A stretch of 33,272 bases of DNA from an uncultured Eubacterium sp. (GTDB lineage: Bacteria > Bacillota > Clostridia > Lachnospirales > Lachnospiraceae): NCBI GenBank assembly GCA_900548465.1, contig URKY01000028.1:1-33272 (forward strand). The letters run 5' to 3'. Each line of letters starts with the position of its first letter. Within the stretch, counting starts at the first letter, position 1. A program made the position numbers and the translations under genes. The notes beneath the pieces are model-generated. The model saw nothing but the letters and a program-made list of their open reading frames with translations. It searched no databases and had not been told where the DNA came from. Positions 32,868 through 33,272 of this stretch are shown in pieces.

Positions 32868-33110
32868 ATGATTATTCCGATAGAAAATGTTGCTGAACTT
32901 CAGATTGGATAAAATGGCTCTTAGGATGGAACTCAGAAACGAATAATAGAATTGATATCAGATAATCCAAAGGTTACTAGGAGAGAAATGGCTGATGTAC
33001 TAAATATTAGTTTTCAGATATTGTAAAGAGTGTTAAATCATATGACCATTGTAAATTATGTGGGAATAGGGGTAAACGGTCATTGGGAGATTGATGAAAA
33101 ATCTAATTGA
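32868..33110 (+). pseudogene. Decayed winged-helix (AlbA/Fic-type C-terminal HTH) fragment
   Basis: An 81-codon frame with three internal stops (TAA, TAG, TAA). It reads MIIPIENVAELQIG*NGS*DGTQKRIIELISDNPKV, then TRREMADVLNISFQIL*RVLN, then VNYVGIGVNGHWEID. RIIELISDNPKVTRREMADVLNIS and the final GHWEID are typical of the C-terminal winged helix of AAA_4/AlbA-type or similar DNA-binding proteins. Only the tail of such a gene remains, consistent with gene decay at the end of an Rhs locus. Confidence 0.55.
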
Positions 33111-33272
33111 TAATTGATACAGTGGCATAGATTAGATGGGGAACAGAAGTCAAATCAGAGAAAAGCATTTCTCTAACCAATTTGCATTATATGATGCGAT
33201 TTTATAGACCTTTTTAAGGAGATTGAAATTGTTCTTCAACTTGGGGAACAATTTAAGATGGCATCAAATGAA
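33111..33272. other. Unassigned AT-rich end of window
   Basis: No supported gene. An open stretch near the end reads FKEIEIVLQLGEQFKMASNE after AAGGAG (around 33216), which may belong to a gene or gene remnant continuing past the window. Confidence 0.3.

Noticed and set aside
18323..33272. Right attachment repeat of the tRNA-Lys 3' end
   Set aside because: No second copy of the tRNA 3' end was seen by eye; the element boundary cannot be set in this window.
1..33272. CRISPR array
   Set aside because: No regularly spaced direct repeats with unique spacers and no cas genes; the visible repeats are inverted hairpins or YD-repeat coding units.

Overview
This is a chromosomal segment of an AT-rich, low-GC Gram-positive bacterium. 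Strong AGGAGG-type ribosome binding sites, a V-type ATPase instead of an F-type one in view, TTG starts, a LiaF-like protein, an S11 D,D-carboxypeptidase and a WapA/Rhs-like wall protein together suggest an anaerobic member of the Clostridia, most likely Lachnospiraceae. That placement is inference from gene content; no 16S or other marker was available.

Positions 1-7180 hold core genes: a LytTR regulator and LiaF-like membrane protein in one operon; a phosphotransferase-fold protein on the other strand, separated from them by a striking 240-bp inverted repeat; seryl-tRNA synthetase; tRNA-Arg(CCT); a DEDD exonuclease; then on the minus strand a D,D-carboxypeptidase followed by a degenerate tyrosine-recombinase homologue. 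Positions 7331-15832 (minus strand) are a nine-gene V/A-type ATPase operon transcribed in the order H-C-I-K-F-E-A-B-D. It is preceded by a structured leader that ends in an intrinsic terminator, so it looks controlled by attenuation or a riboswitch. trmB diverges from it, and an AI-2E family permease is convergent with trmB across a shared terminator.

From tRNA-Lys(CTT) at 18250-18322 the content changes to accessory DNA that looks like an integrative mobilizable element: a full tyrosine integrase, a XRE repressor, an excisionase-like HTH protein transcribed divergently with paired operators, a TraD/DUF3847-like accessory protein, a probable oriT with a canonical MOBQ nic sequence, a MobA/MobL relaxase, and two coiled-coil/membrane ORFs that overlap the relaxase gene in another frame. 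No right-hand att repeat is visible, so the right end is unknown.

Positions 24130-32073 are one continuous reading frame of about 2,650 codons encoding a secreted Rhs/YD-repeat polymorphic-toxin-like protein, interrupted by exactly three in-frame stop codons (TAG, TAG, TGA) and no frameshift. Its C-terminal tip carries a His-Gly / Ser-Cys pattern reminiscent of clan CD (caspase-like) peptidases. A multi-pass membrane protein follows in the usual immunity-gene position. The window ends in a decayed winged-helix fragment. The mobile element with its oriT, its overlapping frames and the interrupted Rhs toxin are the most unusual parts of the window.
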